A stretch of 64,000 nt of DNA from Apoda limacodes (taxonomy: Eukaryota > Arthropoda > Insecta > Lepidoptera > Limacodidae): NCBI GenBank assembly GCA_946406115.1, contig OX291550.1:24962722-25026721 (forward strand), given 5' to 3'. Every line of letters starts with the position of its first letter. Position 1 is the stretch's first letter. The notes below the pieces were generated by a model, which saw only the letters and a program-made list of their open reading frames with translations, was not told where the DNA came from and did no database searches. Positions 44,868 through 57,854 of the stretch are shown piece after piece. The position numbers and the translations under genes were made by a program.

Positions 44868-45402
44868 GTGTTTAACGGAAACGTGTTAAGAATTGTGCAG
44901 CGAACACTCATGCATAGCGAATAATGAAGAAATAAGCAGGACATGACGCGCAATTTGTGAAGGATCCACACCAAAACTCCCGCCCTATATTGGGACATGT
45001 AAACGAGGACGCGCGGTATCCCCGCGATAAAACTTGAATATGGCGGTTCGCCAAACTTAGATATAAGCACAGGACTACATTTAAACATGACTCTGGAGAA
45101 ATGATGTGCAATATTGCGAAATCTGGTCTCCAAATCGAAGAAGGAAGGAAAGTGTTTAACGGAAACGTGTTAAGAATTGTGCAGCGAAGGCTCATGCATA
45201 GCGAATTATGAAGAAATAAGCAAGACATGACGCGCAAATTCTGAAGGATGCACACCAAATCTCCCTCCCTTTAAGATAAAACTTTCCTATGGCGCTTCGC
45301 CAAACTTAAATTTAAGCACTTGACTATATTTAAAAAGGACTATGGAGAAATAATATGCTATAATGCGAAATCTGGTCTCCACATCGAAGAAGGAAGGAAG
45401 GA
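44868..45402. repeat. Diverged tandem duplication, 284-base spacing
   Basis: GTGTTTAACGGAAACGTGTT begins at 44868 and at 45152. Both units end with ATCTGGTCTCCA and CGAAGAAGGAAGGAA. The second unit lacks an internal block of about 35 bases. Confidence 0.85.
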
Positions 45403-45483
45403 ATGGAACCTCTGATAGAACTCATTTTTCACAAACATTTTCACATCACATTTTCGAATATTTAATTGAAATATAACCGTATA

Positions 45484-45594
45484 ATGTCTAAATCATTAAA
45501 AAGTGGTACTAGAAAGTTGTTGTACACTATGATTACGAGATTTAAGGATGTAAAAAGTGAAATGGACACTGCAATGTTTATGTTTGATCTCTAA
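45484..45594 (+). other. Short ORF, possible transposon-encoded N-terminus
   Basis: The 36-codon frame MSKSLKSGTRKLLYTMITRF and on ends at TAA, shortly before a GTAAGG. It faintly resembles the start of helix-turn-helix proteins encoded by some insect DNA transposons. Weak. Confidence 0.2.
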
Positions 45595-46229
45595 TACAAT
45601 AGGTAAGGTTTTGATACTTTATAGTTTTTCTGTAGTGTTGGAGGTACTGACCAAAGATAGTGTTTAGTAGCTTATTGAGGTTCTTAAATTGTGAAGTGAT
45701 AGAATTTAATCTGCGATTTTTACGGATTAAATATTCAATTTACAAATTTTCATGTCACTTATATTGAAAAAGGTTTATAACATCATGGATATAAGATCAT
45801 TTAAAGTTTTCGTATAATTGATGTGGAAGTGTGAGTGGTAGATTATAAACCACGAATCACAACACTACAAGAATAAACGTTATAAACTGAACTGCTGTTT
45901 TATTTGTAGCTAGTAAAATAACATTACAATAATTGGTAAATGATAACAATTGTAAAATATCTAAGAGTTACAATATATAACAACACGTTGCTAGGAAACC
46001 TAACGTTCAGTGTCAGATGTCAAACTTGTCTATGCTCAATCATTAGAGCAAAGAGTTTGTCATAGAGACATACAGTCTTCACAGATATATTCCGCCTTTA
46101 ATAACGTCAGTTTTGCCACTGACACCTATCGTTCGTGTAGCTTTGAAACGTTTCTAACAAAACTTGCAAAACGAATGATTGACCTACACACACTACGATA
46201 ATAACAAACACACACTACCATAAACAATG

Positions 46230-46720
46230 AATATGTACAGGCAGTTTGACAGATTAACAAAAAAACCCCACCTCCTGGGCTACGTTCACTTTGGGTGTGA
46301 TTATCGCCGTTTGCCCTTCGCCCGGCGATCGCCGGATTATGATTCCCGATTCGACTTTCGTGTTGTGCGGTCGTGTTCTAGAGCGTCAAGTGCTCTCAGT
46401 GTGCTCCGTGCAGTGGTGACTCAGCTGGTGCGCATTCCTGTGTGGTGTTTTGCCTCAGCGCTGACGACCTCGAATTGTTGCTTGGTTTATTGCCCGCAAT
46501 TCTTGGAAAATCGGCCTGAGTGTTGAGCGCTGCTCGGCAGTGTGTATTGGCTGGGAAATTGCTTCTCAGCCCGCTCTGAGTGTGTTTGCGCGCTTTTCAA
46601 CGCGCCCACAACGCGAAGTTTATCGAAGCGATACTGTGTGTTTTTGTGCGTGAGTTAGGTTCACTTAGGTTCGGGAGCATTCTTTCAACTGTGCCGTGAT
46701 TAAATTTAGCAGGGAACTGA
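46230..46720. other. GC-rich block without a supported gene
   Basis: Base composition is distinctly more GC-rich than its surroundings. It could be the 5'UTR of a LINE or a CpG-like promoter segment, but no coding sequence follows. Confidence 0.35.
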
Positions 46721-48178
46721 AATGCATGCAATGCATACAGGCTGCATGATGTCAATGCCGTCATTACCAAAGTCTACGCGAACCGATGGTATATCGATAT
46801 GGTATAGTTGGTTGACCTCGTCTGTAGTATGGCTATATAATTTAGCAACGTCAACGTTAGACCTCAACATGACTTTAGCAGCAACAAAAATTTCAAGTGC
46901 GAGTCAGACAGGATAAGGTGCGAGTCGGACTCGCACACTAAGGGTAAACCGATTGTAATAAAATTTTGGTAAGTTCCGTCAAAGAAGCAGGGATAAGAGA
47001 TTATTTTGATTGCCATAAAGGCATGCGAGAAGATGTGTATTCTGGCAAAAACGGACCTGTGTACGATATTTGGAGACATGATCATACTTGCGCAAGCCGG
47101 AAATATAACGGATGCATAAGTTGACAAAATGATGCAGTTTATTTAGCTTAGAAATAAAAAGGAGCATCGTTTAGAAGTATTAACCGTTTGTTTTCAAATT
47201 TTTTAATAAATAAATACATGTTTTATATAATCTTGTATTTTATTCAATATTAAACACCGATTGTAATAGTTATTTGCAGTTATATTTATCGTTTACCTAC
47301 TTAGGAACACCTCACTGACATCCAATGTATATGTTAAATATCACTTCACCTTTAGCTACTTTTTTGGGTACTAAAAGATGGAAAGGCAACTAGCCGCTAG
47401 GGCCATGGTCCAGCAAACGACCACAAAATACCACGTATTGAGTTTTATTAAGTTGGTTTTTGTTGTAGACAAACATCTGGACCCGTTGTCGAAATTTGAC
47501 AGTGACAGTTGAAGTTTATTTACTTTTGTAAACTGTAGATTTTTGCTTGTTCTAAGGTTTTCTTTCTTTTAACTGTTATTTTTAAACAAAGATGAATCAG
47601 ACAGAAAAAAATAATGAATTATGGTAATAATAATATGATATTTGACAGCGACAGATAAACCAACTAAAAAAAAAGAAAACCGATGCTGTAAGCGGTGGTT
47701 ATTTGTATTCATTTGGTTAAAGTTGGATTATTTTAGATTCACGTCGTTTACCCATGGGTGTTTGTGACTTCATTTGGTCATATTTGGTCGAATATGTTGG
47801 CAACACTGCAAACATGACGTCATCAGTTTATGTTTAGCGGATGACTGTTACTAAGTTTTATGAATTTCGTGGTTTTCGAGTTTATTTGTACAAGATTGTA
47901 CTGATTTTACTTTTATTAATCAACAAATGATTTTGTTGTGTGCTTATAAATGTTATATAGGCATTTGAAATTTGGTACAGTTTCATGATACTTACTGTTT
48001 TTGATTTGGCGGCATCGCAGAAGTCACGAAAATAGATTGTGCTTGTGCAAGATACCAAGAGTGGTAAAATAGAGCCCTTGGGCTAGATTTAAGGAACGAG
48101 GTCATGGTTTTTTAAAATCTGCAAGTAACTGAAAATGGTATAGTTTCAAGTCTTCCAAGACTTCATAAACAGTAGAAG
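46721..48178. other. Upstream region of the plus-strand gene
   Basis: A CAAGTGCGAGTC repeat fragment is at about 46893-46945. The rest, including a TGACGTCA at 47815, may hold the promoter and 5'UTR. No TSS can be fixed. Confidence 0.4.
47815..47822. promoter_or_regulatory. Palindromic TGACGTCA (CRE/ATF-type) site
   Basis: The perfect CREB/ATF consensus lies about 360 bases upstream of the ATG at 48179. Binding is not shown by sequence alone. Confidence 0.4.
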
Positions 48179-48336
48179 ATGGAGAATTCGACAGTTAGCG
48201 GATTGCGGTCAAGGTCACGTTCAAAAACCCCTTTTTTGCGTTCTAGTTGTGATCATGAAAATTGCATGTTGGAAGGAGATCATGTGCATCATAAATCTGG
48301 ACGTAAAACCCCTGTGAAAAGAAGTACTCCAATAAA
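48179..48336 (+). CDS. Unidentified Ser/Arg-rich protein, exon 1
   Basis: The exon starts MENSTVSGLRSRSRSKTPFL and carries a Cys/His cluster (C24, H26, C29, H35, H37, H38) that could bind metal. KRSTPIK follows and the exon ends in phase 2 at GTAAGT. TP and SP-like motifs in basic sequence look like a phosphorylated disordered N-terminus. I do not recognise the family; a nucleoplasmic N-terminus of a nuclear-envelope protein of SUN/LAP type is a weak guess. The gene is divergent from FANCI, 4.6 kb away. Confidence 0.65.
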
Positions 48337-48355
48337 GTAAGTTAAAACAATCTTT

Positions 48356-48645
48356 TTTGGACTGCGTTCCAACACACAACGTGAAATTTGAAAAAGTGGT
48401 TTTGGCACGACTGGCTCAGGGTGAATTTTCCAACTGTTAAGTTGAATTATTTACACTCCTATAGATACAGTTGGAAATCACTGATCTCTCTGATCAGTTT
48501 AAATATTAACTGTCCCAATCCAAAACAGATGGCCACGGTGACCGCTTACCATCAGGCGGACCGTGTGCTTGTTTGCCACCTAAGTTGTATAAAAAAAAAA
48601 AAAAAAACTAGGGGATAATCATGTGGCAGTGTTTTGGAACATAGC
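48356..48645. mobile_element. MITE of the GTTCCAA family with a nested LINE tail
   Basis: The left end GGACTGCGTTCCAACACACA and the right end TGTTTTGGAACATAGCC are inverted. A LINE 3' tail (48531-48607, CACGGTGACCGCTTACCATC to a poly(A) run) is inserted inside. A sibling without the insertion is at 54083-54265. Confidence 0.65.
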
Positions 48646-49632
48646 CTTGTATAGAATGTAAATATAAACATCTCCAAGGTAGGATGTGTTCACCAAGATT
48701 TTAGTATGTTGGGTTAGATAATAACTAGGGTAAAATAAAATAATAAACAACAATAACCAGAATAGAAATTATTACTTTATTATAACTCATATTACATTAA
48801 AAATTCTAAATTGGAGGATGATTTGACTGTCTGCCAAACAGTATTTATTGAATCTTGGTAATTACAAACAGTATACAACTGTGTGTTAATTTCAAGTCAG
48901 TTAAAATAATTTTGTTCTGGAGCTGATTATGGTGGTGGATTAAAATTAAAAAAAAATTAAAATCATTATTACAATTTAGATTATTCAATTTGAAAATAAA
49001 TTTTACAAAAATACTTTAAATGCAGCTGTCTTTGCTATGTGATTTACATACTAGCCTCAAACATCCCCACTGTTGGGGTACCGTCTATCCTCAGATGGTG
49101 ATTAGGTTTGGGAATTACTAGTGTGAATTGTCTTCATGTCACATACACCTTTTTCTTAAGACAAGGACAGATTTCCTTACCATGTTTTCCTTTACTGCAA
49201 ATGTCAGTGGTTTGAATATTCAATGCACTTGGAACATTACTTCACCATAGATCAAAATGAGAAAATTTGAATGGTTGCTTAACTCTACCTAAATGTGTTA
49301 TTAATAGTTTATAGCTGTGTTGGAACATTGGTAGTGTAAAGTATCTATTGTAGTAAAATATTCAGAAGTTCTATAAGCCAAGTATCAATACTCAAATATG
49401 AATATTGTACCTTGTTTGTAACATAGTCATAAAATTATAACAAGGTGGAACAGTAGCTCTCTGCCTAGCACTTGTTTACCTCATGACATCACAGTCTGAC
49501 AAAGCCCCATGCAATGTGACATCACTAAACTTCTGACCTTCTAAAGTACAGTCAGTTGTAAAAGTTTCTCATAGCTTATGAAGTTTTATGTATGACTTAC
49601 CTGACATGGTTGTTTAAAATATCATATTACAT

Positions 49633-49774
49633 CAGTTGTTGCTAACAATTCTCGATAGAAATAAGATAAACATTGCGGTTTCGCAATAATCAATGAGTTT
49701 CATATGTTATATCAAATGCATGATGTATATCTTATTTCTATGGATTTCAAATGAGAATTGTTAGCAACAACTTT
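49633..49774. mobile_element. Compact foldback element
   Basis: AGTTGTTGCTAACAATTCTC at the left and GAGAATTGTTAGCAACAACT at the right are inverted, as are AGAAATAAGAT and ATCTTATTTCT further in. Confidence 0.75.
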
Positions 49775-50667
49775 ACATAATCGACACACTGGGATAAAAA
49801 ATAAACTTAATGATGACTAGGTATAGTATATATATTTAAAACAAACAAAATTCAAAACATTTTCTTTTTAGTCTCATTTTTCGTTCAGTTAACATACAGT
49901 TTGCTGCGCTTTTAATTATAATGTTACAGATACTGCTTCTGTTTTATTTTGGGTATTTGAAAAAAATAATCTTATGTAAATATTGCGGCTCTTCCTACAG
50001 TATTTATAATTTTGAACATTTAACTTTTCTTTTTATTTACATGAAAATAAAAAGGAAAGTTGAGATGGCAAGACTTAAAAAAAGTTAATTAATGCATAGA
50101 TATTATATAAAAAACAATAAAATAGGTATAATGGCAGCAAGTAAATAATTGCCATAATTTTAAAAGAGCATTTAATATTAGCATAAAGAATGTAAACCTC
50201 TCTTTATTTCTTTTGTAAGTACAATATGCCTTGTTTGCAAATTCTTTTATAACCACAAGTTGCTCTTTGGTTACATCAAGTATTGATTATATTGGTTTTC
50301 GTCTGAAAAAGACCTCAAGTATGGGTAAAACTTCTTCAAACTGGCTTGAGAAATAAGTTATCAACATCTAAGTATTTTAAATATTGTGTTGCAAAATAAT
50401 AGACTGTCTAGCTGGTTTTTATTGCACTCACGAAAAATTTAAGAAGTATCTAATTTAGCAGGCATTTTGACATTAAGAATTTCAGAAAACAATACTGCTT
50501 AACCTTGATTTTTAATTATATAGACTAAACTGACAGCTGCAATCGATCTTTTTTTTTTTAAATGTTGCAAGAGTGGCGCATAGTTTTGTATTAGTGATTC
50601 AACTAATCACTCGTTTTGACCACCCCAATATTCATATTTCATATATTAAACTATGGTATGTGTGTTT

Positions 50668-50751
50668 GTGTGTGTGTCGAGAGCATGGTAGTGTGTGTCG
50701 AAGGCATGGTAGTGTGTGTCGAATGCATGGTAGTGTGTGTCAAACGCATGG
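50668..50751 (+). repeat. 21-bp minisatellite, four copies
   Basis: The unit GTGTGTGTCGA followed by a variable base pair and GCATGGTA repeats four times with few changes. Confidence 0.85.
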
Positions 50752-53345
50752 TAGTACTTTTTCATGAATTTAATTTATTTGAAATGCATATTATACAAAA
50801 ATAATAGCTTTTTGGACTCTTCTCCATATAAACTTTAACTGTGCCTTGTATAACTACTCTTACCTCCACATAATTTTTGTAAAAAGTGGTACAAAGTTTT
50901 TGCTCCACATATTAATATAATGGTTCAAGCTACGTCTGCGATGATCTTAACATATAAGCTTTTCTTGTTATAATTAAGAAATTTAAAATTAAATAAATGA
51001 TATGTGTAGTAGTGTGTGGTGCCTAAATTCAAAAGTGGCTGAACTCAAGGAATTTAAACTTCGAAGACACAATGACTCAAGATATTTAAAATGGCAGAAA
51101 TTAAACAATTGCTAAGAGAAGGGCTACAGTTGTTGACACCGCAACGGTGGTCAAGTTGTATCGATCATGTTATAAAAGAATAGCTCAAAATTATGCAACT
51201 TGATCACCTTATTGATGATGAGGTTTATTATAAGTGTAACTGACTTATAACAGAACTCAATAGTGATTAAGGAAATTCAGTTTTTATTTATTTTTTCTAT
51301 CTCTTCCGACTACCACTTTCGGAAATAGTTAGTTTAGCATGTTACTTATTGTATGGGTATGGGCATGAATAAATAAAAAAACCCAACTGCAAAAACATTA
51401 TTAACTAAAAAGAAATAATCATGTGCACCTAAAACATACCAAATATTTAATTTTAAGCAGATGGAACTCATTTTAAGCTAACTACTAAAGTTTAAGCAAT
51501 ACAGTTTGGACTTGCATTGATTGAGTCCCGCCTGCTTATAGTTGAATATTTAGTTTGTTTTAAATGAACTTGTTTATGTCTTTTTAGTTCTTATTGTTAT
51601 TGGGTTTTTTTATTAATTATTTTTAAATCAAGATCAAATCAAAATCTTTTTAATCGTCACGTAATTTAACTACAACTTGCTTTACAAACTATTTACAATA
51701 CTATTTTATTGCGTGTGTCCAATAGGTAATTTTTGTAAAATCAAAAATGAAACATAATATTATAGTGTATCAACTAATAATTGCATGTTTTGTATTGAAA
51801 CACTAATAAACAAGATTTACAATGTAAATAGTTTGATTTAAAAAAAAATCAATCAAAATTTTGGTACTAATCTAATTGCCTATTATTTTTCAGATTGCAT
51901 ATTTAGTGATCTGCATGCCCAACTAAGAACTTAATCTTTTTCCAACTTTTTTGTTTGCTTGAATTTTCTTTATTAAATAAACCATGTTAATCTTTATATT
52001 GCAATCAATTGTATATGAATGATGAAACGTAAATAAGTGCTAGTCGCCTGCGTTCTTATAATCTAGCGTAATTTGTATGAAAAATGTCTGGATGCAGGTT
52101 GGCACAGGTTACCATTATCAAAATTAAATGAAATTCGTTGTGCAAATGTTTTATAGAAAATGAGAAAAAGTAGCTCATGCATGAATAAAAAATCACATAA
52201 AAAAGACAAAAAATCAAAAGGACACCCTAATGTATTAGGTATGTATGTTTTGTACTGCTGATAAGCTGATAAAGTATCACTGGGAGCAGCAGTAGTTCAC
52301 ACAGTGAATTCTTTAGCAAAATATTGTGCTTGACACAAAGAGACATTTGAGTTTTGACTGAGTACTTTTACTGTGGTTTTATTACTTATTAAAATAATAA
52401 TTTTGGATTAGGTTTGGGTTGTCAAAGCCATGCTGTATTTGTATCTCTATGTTATTTGTATTCCAGTATTAATGTACAATGTACAGTGATACAGTAGTGG
52501 TTCACAAACATATCTTTCATAGAAATAAACTGTAATACATATCTACGAAGTCTAAATAAAAAAGTCTGCCTTGCCAATGATATTAATAAACACTGGTAAA
52601 TATATTACTGATAAGAATGTGTATCTAATAATCATTAATACCTTTAAGCTTCATCATTCATTCTTTTGCAATATAGGTAGATATGTTATCTTTCCACAAC
52701 TGCTTGTTTATCACCATATTAGTTTCTTTAATAAGTAACTCATATTTCCATTTTAAGTTACACTGTGATAATTCTTGTGCTAGGTATAATTACCACTAGT
52801 AGTTGAATGGAATAAGTAATGCTGTAAATTGGGAGTTGCAATGGATTAACAACTGTTTTGAAATGTATTTAAAATCAGGGTGTGAAAGTAAGTGTTCTTA
52901 CACTATAACATTTTAATAGGAATATAATCCTAAGAACTTCAAATGTAGGTTCAAGAACTTGAAATGTTTAATATCATATATACTTATAATATATTATATG
53001 TATAATATTGTATAATCCAGAACCATTAAATGATAAATAGACATATTGTTTCATAAATAAATCTAATTTTAATCTCCTAGCAGATGCAATATCGCCCAGT
53101 ATTGATGGTTATACACATCCTTCATAGCATAGTGGAGCACATAAAGATGCGTGACTATGTCTGACGTTGCTTAACTTATTACATATCATTCCTGATACAC
53201 AAATGTAGATCTAGATCATAAGCTCCTTTTTTGAGGTGTTTCCTTTAACTAACTGAAGATTGACCACTGACCCAATTTCCCTGTATATATGTTTAGTTTT
53301 TGTATAACCAGTTAAATTATCAGGTTGTTTTATTTTTTGCTTTAG

Positions 53346-53532
53346 ACAGTTGCATCGTCCTAGTAACCAAACCACCGAAGTAATCACAGAGGAAGAGGAT
53401 GATATACCCGCGTCTAGGACAACACGCAGCTCCCACGTCACCACGAGGACAACTGAACTGATTAAGACTTCAGACTATTCGTCAGAGGAAAGTTTGGACA
53501 GATTGAAAAGTCATGGCAAAGAAACTTATCAG
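53346..53532 (+). CDS. Unidentified Ser/Arg-rich protein, exon 2
   Basis: The acceptor GCTTTAG restores the phase left by exon 1 and gives KQLHRPSNQTTEVITEEEDD, then a Thr/Ser-rich stretch and SDYSSEESLDRLKSHGKETY, ending phase 0 before GTAAAT. Together the two exons make 115 residues with no stop. No third exon was recognised in the remaining 10.4 kb, so the gene is partial here. Confidence 0.65.
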
Positions 53533-56500
53533 GTAAATTATTCTTTTTTTTATTACAGTACTACTTACTACAAAATAATTAATTATGAATTTCTATTTCT
53601 GTCCTAATAGACAATTATTTATCAAATATCTTTAATAAAATTGATAGGTAATAATATAAAAATAGTTGATATAAGTAGACGACCACTTCAAGTTCACCAG
53701 GACTGCCTTCTTTTTTCATCATGTCATGATATATTTGTATTGATTGCCAAATCTATAACGTTAAAGAATAAACTGACTAATATATCAACACATAGCCTAA
53801 ACTGCTGGGTCTAGAGACTTAAAAATTCAGGGTTCAAAAATTCTTATAACGTAGGTGATGCAAAATTTAGCCCATAAGGGTGCATTTTTGAAGCTACATA
53901 CATAAAAATTATATAAAAAAGGTAGATACCTATAAAAAAAGGTTGAAAATTTGTATGAGTTTTCCTATATTTTTGTAGGTAAAATCATAAACAATTTTAT
54001 CATTAAACGTTTCGTAAGTGTTCATTATTTTCTAAAAACTATTTAATTACAGTAAGTGCAGGATGTTCTAGATATACTCAATAAGGTAACGTTCCAAACC
54101 GTAACGTTGTAGTTAAAAAACTGGTTTTCAAAGGACTAGCTCAGGGTAATTTTTGAACTGTCAAGTTGAAATATTTACACTCCCATAGATACAGTTAAAA
54201 ATAACTGTTTTCAGTGTGAAAATAAACTGTCAAACTCCAAATTCCCAGAAATCAAGTTAATTGGAATGTAGCCTTAAATAATGTCAGGCAAGAGTGAGAT
54301 TGAGTTTATTATGAATTTAAATTTATGAATTTATTAAAAGTTAAAGAAAACTGATAATTTCTCAAAAATTATAGTATAAAGATGAGCCATCCAGATTTTA
54401 ACATAACTGGAATTTTTATTCTTGTGTTTGAATTGCACAAAATTAACTGTAACATGACATTGAAGTCAGCAACATTTTGGGGGTTTCCCCGTCTAACTGC
54501 TAAATCTTATAATCTTGTTAATACAGTAACAAAACATTTTATCAGGTTTCTTAGACTGTCCTTGAAAAAAAGCAGTGTCATGTTTCCAGGGTTCATGCAT
54601 AATATGTATTGAGTTTTTTAAACCCACCAAAACTTCTAAGCTGAATGAAATGTATGAGGTATTGTTGGAATCCTTGCTAGAACCCGGTTGTGTCTTTAAA
54701 ACATCAATACCCTATGGTGGTTTGTTTTTGGCTGATTTGCGTGTCAGACTCGCACTTGACCTTTTTTTTTTTAATAATACTAAAATAAGCATTCTTTTAG
54801 TAGTATTTGTATGTATATCTTCAAGGTAAATATTCCTAGAAGGAGGAAACCAGTGGCTAGATACTCACCCACATTATACTGTGGGGGACTGTCTCTTTTT
54901 TACCAACATTCACACAACAACATTTCCAATGCCTCAATACTACTTCTGAAGCAGTGTATCTGAACTACTTCGTAATTTACCAGGTTTTACTTTGATTTAT
55001 ATTATTGTACTCCTTATCATTTTAAAACAAGTAAAATAAAAGATCTGGGATAGTATAATATACCTCCATTGCCAATTGCTAACGAACTTTAAGAAATAAG
55101 TCAGAAATGTAATCTAACCCGTATTACATTTATTATTTTCAAACCATATTTTTTTTACTACAACCTTAATTTGTTGTTCAGCATAGAGTAGGTACCTACT
55201 TACCTTTTATATTATTCGCTAGATAATAGAACATTATTTTTATAGTATTTAAAAATCTGACGGCATTGCATCTGTATTGTAAAGTTACCTTACACCTGAG
55301 TACACACACGCACTAGGTACATATCTATACTATGGATTTATAATTACAGGTTTACTGAGTTAAGTTTTTTTTTGTCGGGGATAGATACATATATAATCAA
55401 CGTTGTTATTTCTTTAGTTTATTGTAGAGGCTTAGTACATACATATTTAATGTTATATATTTTACTTTCATGATTTTAGGCAAAGATATCCTTTGTTAAA
55501 TGTAAGGTTTCCCCATATGTTATCACAATAGCCGATTTCAGGTCTTTTACAACCGTCTAACCAGGACCTGATGGTCATTTGATGCTGCGTCTTCCAATCC
55601 GTGGTAGCCACTTGAAAACCATTCTTACCTAACTTGTATCGGTTCGCCACTTAGCCTGCCTATTGCAAATTCAGCCCTCTATTTCTGCTGTGTCGGCGAA
55701 TTTATTTCTTTGAAACATCTACCTTAGAATTTGTATGAAATAGATTGAGTAACACGTTTGAAACCGCACTCTTTTGTTTCTAACTCAACGCAACAAAAAA
55801 AAAACACGGCCATTTTTGTCGCATGTTTTGGCATTCACAAATAAATCAAAACCTATGTGGTACTTCCCGCTGTCCCAGAATCATAAAATTTCCCACGAAG
55901 CAAGGCAAATATAGAAGAAAATCCGACATTCGTTAATTTGTAGTTATAGCACATTAAAAGTTTGTCTGACAAGATCCTTTTAGTCATGAACGCGTGGAGG
56001 GGTAAAAGCACTTAAAGTTGTAAAAAATAAATTTTCTAAGTCAATGCAATATGCCCAACATACGGTTATTTTTGTCGCATATTCTAACACAAATAACTCA
56101 AACCTTATGGGGTACTTCCCGTTGACCTAGAACCATGAAATTTGGCAAGAAGCAATACCATGTAGCACACGCAAAAATTGTTGTTACATTACAAAAAAAA
56201 TTTTTTTTTTCGCGATGAAAATCAACGTGTCGGAGTAACGTGTAATGTCTTTGGTTTGCAATATATGGATCAAAAGTAGATCTTTATTCGCATATAATAA
56301 TCGTGAAAATCCTAAGTTTTTAATTAATAAAATATTTATCTGTTTTTTAAGTTAGATAAGCATAAAATTATTTTGAAAAGTCAAAAAACAACCCCTAAAA
56401 CATCATCATAATGTTTGACGCATTTACAAATTTTGCGTCATGGCTAGTCACACGATGCTAGTAACTTAGTAACCCGATTCTTAATATAATCTAATAAAAA

Positions 56501-57604
56501 ACCCGGTCAAGTCCGGGTTGGACTCGAGGAGGGTTCCGTTATTAATAGGATTATATTTTTTTTTAAATACCCAAAACCTGGTGATTTTGTTAGTTTGTAC
56601 GTACGCCCAATATTAAGAGATTCATCATTTATTTTAAGACAGAAGACTTTTTATAGGTTATCTTGTAATCTAAAGGTAAATAACTATGTTCCTAATTTTT
56701 TTCAAGAGCCTACGCTCAGTAATTTAGGAGATAAGTGGGGGAATGTTGAATTTTGATCTATTTTATTTGAATAATTTTAAAAATACTTATAAAATTATTT
56801 CAACCTCACAACAAGCCCTTTCATTTGATATGTCACACAGTACAGATTACATTTATATATTTTTTTTTAAATTTTGAATTTACCCCCAATAGTGACACCC
56901 ATATTCAAAACCAATTATTTACTTTACACGTCAGTGTTTGGGTCACATGTGTATACCAAATATCAAACTAATAGGATTAGTAGATACGGAGCAAATCGGT
57001 TTTGACACACGAGTGATCCCAAAAGGGTTCAGCCGTTTTTTAATTCGGACGTACGGAATCCTAAAAACTCTGTTGCTGGATGCAGTCATTGACATCGCAT
57101 AAGCTTAGTATAATTATTATTATTATCCTACCTACCCAGTACCCTACTACATATATACTCTGTTAACATGGTTATATTTTATTTTTTTAAATTAAAGCAA
57201 AAATCGTGCTATCGGCTTAAATTACTGTCATTAGTAGGTATCATGTAAACCATCCATGTAGCCTCGCACAGCTGTTTTTGTAACTGATAAATTTACTTTA
57301 AAACCTTCATTTTATGGAAATTGTGTTAACATTTATGGATCATTACCTAAATGCGACATTGAACTTGACGTGTACGGAACTCTTAATGCACCGGCAGCTG
57401 TCTTTCCGCTCGCCATGTTATGAATCATAATAATAGTAATGTTTATACTAGCAATGCTTAAACGAGGGATCACTGTTAGTTGAATGTTGGGGATACTATA
57501 CAGAGGGGTGCCGTTCCGATAAAATGTTTGTGTATCCTTGAGCTACTGTCGTTTTGGATTTCCTGTGTCGACTCGCGCGCTAAGGGTTTCGTATAACACA
57601 AATA
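53533..57604. other. Downstream intron or intergenic DNA
   Basis: It includes a GTTCCAA MITE (54083-54265), an inverted CAAGTGCGAG-type repeat (about 55740-56210) and a plus-strand copy (56497-57065, AAACCCGGTCAAGTCCGGGTTGG to a GTACGGAATCC end). No third exon of the plus-strand gene was recognised. Confidence 0.45.
54083..54265. mobile_element. MITE of the GTTCCAA family
   Basis: GGTAACGTTCCAAACC on the left and TTGGAATGTAGCC on the right are inverted. The interior GGCTAGCTCAGGGT-like and ATTTACACTCCCATAGATAC matches the element at 48356. Confidence 0.6.
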
Positions 57605-57854
57605 TCTATACTAATATAAAGTTAAACATTTTTTTGTTTGAACACGCTCATCGCTGAAACTACCAGTAGGATTTGAAATATTTTTTTGCGTTCGATAGCC
57701 CAATTCTTGACGAAGGTTAAAGGCTATTTAACATCACGCTACGACCCTCAGAAGCCAAACAAAAAGAAAAATAGTCAGAGAGGATTATTAGCGCGGACGA
57801 GCAATGTGATGGGGGGGATGTCAGCAGGGGGAAGGGCAGAACAACGTCTGCTAG
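57605..57854 (+). mobile_element. Short non-autonomous Helitron
   Basis: TCTATACTAATATAAAG follows an A, and the end AACAACGTCTGCTAG precedes a T, fitting Helitron ends. Confidence 0.55.

Larger units (their letters stand above)
48337..53345 (+). other. Intron 1 of the unidentified plus-strand gene
   Basis: The 5-kb intron contains a MITE with a nested LINE tail (48356-48645), a degenerate dispersed repeat near 49060-49200, a foldback (49633-49774), a 21-bp minisatellite (50668-50751) and otherwise plain AT-rich DNA. I see no convincing internal exon. Confidence 0.55.

Noticed and set aside
50573..50804. Plus-strand frames rich in Cys and Val
   Set aside because: They arise from the GT-rich 21-bp minisatellite.
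52157..52238. Possible cassette exon in intron 1 of the plus-strand gene (TTTTATAG acceptor, MRKSSSCMNKKSHKK frame, GTATGT donor)
   Set aside because: Included after exon 1 it meets a stop at once, and as an alternative first exon its phase does not fit exon 2.
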